Source of the DNA: an uncultured Saprospiraceae bacterium
Lineage (GTDB): Bacteria; Bacteroidota; Bacteroidia; Chitinophagales; Saprospiraceae
NCBI GenBank assembly: GCA_937930625.1
Contig: CALHBW010000097.1
Coordinates: 1-38,174 of the forward strand
Reading direction: 5' to 3'
Length of the DNA: 38,174 nt
The position numbers and the translations under genes were made by a program. How positions within the stretch are numbered: the stretch's first letter is position 1; each line of letters opens with the position of its first letter. Of the stretch, positions 37,414-38,174 are shown one piece after another. The notes under the pieces were generated by a model. The model saw only the letters and a list, made by a program, of their open reading frames with translations. It did not search any database and had not been told where the DNA came from.

Positions 37414-38001
37414 TTAATTTGTTAGTAGTCCTTTGAGATAATATTCTAATTTCGGGTCTTCTTTAATGAGGTTTTTGAGTTCGTTCATACATTTGGAACT
37501 GTTGTTTCTGACGGTGCCGAGTTTCAGACCTATTGCTTCGGCAATCTCCTCCAGTTTCATTCCTTCCACATAACGCATCAGAATGATTTCTTGACACATC
37601 TGTTTAAGTTTGGCTTGAAAAAGCCGACCGACATTTTCTAATATTTCTTCATCAAACACCTTCATCGTTGTTGAAAATTTGCTTTCATGTCCAGGTGTTA
37701 TTCCATCTAATTTTTTTCGTCTAATCTCATTCAAAATCTTTCTATCTATCAAGGTGTAGAGAAATGCCTCAAGTGATCCTTTGTTTTTGTATTCAAACTT
37801 GCCCGCCTTGATTTTTTCAAACAAGGTCGTTATTCCATAAATGAAAACGCTGTGCTTATCCTCATCATTAAAATAAGCCGGAATACGCTTACTATGCTTT
37901 CGCATCAAGTAGGCTTCATCCTTAATGAGCCATTTCACTCCTTCGTTTTCCTCCTTCCGGTTGCCGGAACTGAGCAGGTCGTAGATTTTCTTGTCGTCCA
38001 T
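37414..38001 (-). CDS. RNA polymerase sigma factor, sigma-70/ECF-like
   Basis: 195 aa. Region 2 is at about residues 40-100 (SVFIYGITTLFEKIKAGKFE, then SLEAFLYTLIDRKILNEIRR). Region 4 is a helix-turn-helix at about residues 133-180 (EIILMRYVEGMKLEEIAEAI, then GLKLGTVRNNSSKCMNELK). No region 1 or 3 is present, so this is an ECF-type factor. It is followed after 2 nt by the membrane TPR gene. The promoter region upstream (38002-38100) shows only a near -7 box (TATATTCG). The response it controls is unknown. Confidence 0.9.
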   Translation of the reverse strand: MDDKKIYDLLSSGNRKEENEGVKWLIKDEAYLMRKHSKRIPAYFNDEDKHSVFIYGITTLFEKIKAGKFEYKNKGSLEAFLYTLIDRKILNEIRRKKLDGITPGHESKFSTTMKVFDEEILENVGRLFQAKLKQMCQEIILMRYVEGMKLEEIAEAIGLKLGTVRNNSSKCMNELKNLIKEDPKLEYYLKGLLTN

Positions 38002-38110
38002 AATTCGTGGTGTGTTATTATATGTCTTTGCAGGGCTTTTGGGTCATCGAATATACATGTTTTTTTTGAATAGACATATTCAGAAATAACTTTTACTAAT
38101 GTTTTCCTCC

Positions 38111-38174
38111 CCCCAACCCCCTCCAAAGGGGGAGACTTTCGCGGATATATGTCCCCCTTTGGAGGGGGTTGGGG
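38111..38174. repeat. GC-rich palindromic element at the right end of the window
   Basis: Arms 38111-38133 and 38152-38174 are perfect 23-nt reverse complements built from CCCCAACCCCCTCC and AAAGGGGGA, with an 18-nt loop. The window ends inside or at the edge of the right arm. The arms match those of the element at 28213-28298 apart from AA instead of AG in the C-run. Confidence 0.9.

Noticed and set aside
1..38174. Insertion sequences, prophage or integrative element
   Set aside because: No transposase, integrase or phage gene is visible; the repeats present are all short and non-coding, apart from the in-frame copy in the glycosyltransferase gene.

Overview
The window is bacterial and almost certainly from the phylum Bacteroidota. 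The evidence is the ribosomal gene order, promoters of the Bacteroidota type (a TAnnTTTG -7 box with an upstream TTTG), the absence of obvious Shine-Dalgarno sequences, and the style of the FabI, HGSNAT-like and sigma/TPR genes. A Saprospiria- or Chitinophagia-like lineage is my best guess, but nothing here proves the class.

Region 1 (1-17250, all minus strand) is the S10-spc-alpha superoperon, transcribed leftwards: rpsJ, rplC, rplD, rplW, rplB, rpsS, rplV, rpsC, rplP, rpmC, rpsQ, rplN, rplX, rplE, rpsN, rpsH, rplF, rplR, rpsE, rpmD, rplO, secY, map, infA, rpmJ, rpsM, rpsK, rpsD. rpoA and rplQ would lie left of base 1. A good promoter and a structured leader sit upstream of rpsJ. Region 2 (17300-18725) interrupts the usual fusA-rpsJ junction with a frameshifted small ORF, a DUF433/DUF5615 toxin-antitoxin pair and a lipoprotein gene. 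Region 3 (18750-22390, minus) is the str operon, rpsL-rpsG-fusA, with its own promoter and terminator.

Region 4 (22440-38174) is mixed metabolism and regulation: fabI; an HGSNAT/NagX-like membrane acyltransferase; two linked genes of unknown function; a GNAT acetyltransferase overlapping hisIE; a membrane glycosyltransferase; hutH; recN; an acyl-CoA synthetase; a lipoprotein with two SnoaL-like domains; an AraC regulator; and a sigma factor with a membrane TPR protein.

The most unusual feature is in the spacers. Most gaps between the ribosomal genes, and several elsewhere, are filled by short word repeats (for example TTCAAG, AGTTTA, GAGTTTATT, GAGTGAAT, GGTTTCATT). The right half of the spacer is an imperfect reverse complement of the left half, so each could fold as one long hairpin, often capped by a small TTTGC-NNN-GCAAA hairpin. 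The word differs between spacers but matches between the two arms of one spacer. Several further palindromic element families are interspersed, one of them in frame inside the glycosyltransferase gene. Ribosomal proteins S3 and S5, both near the mRNA entry site, carry Arg-Gly-rich tails. No tRNA, rRNA, CRISPR array or transposase was found.
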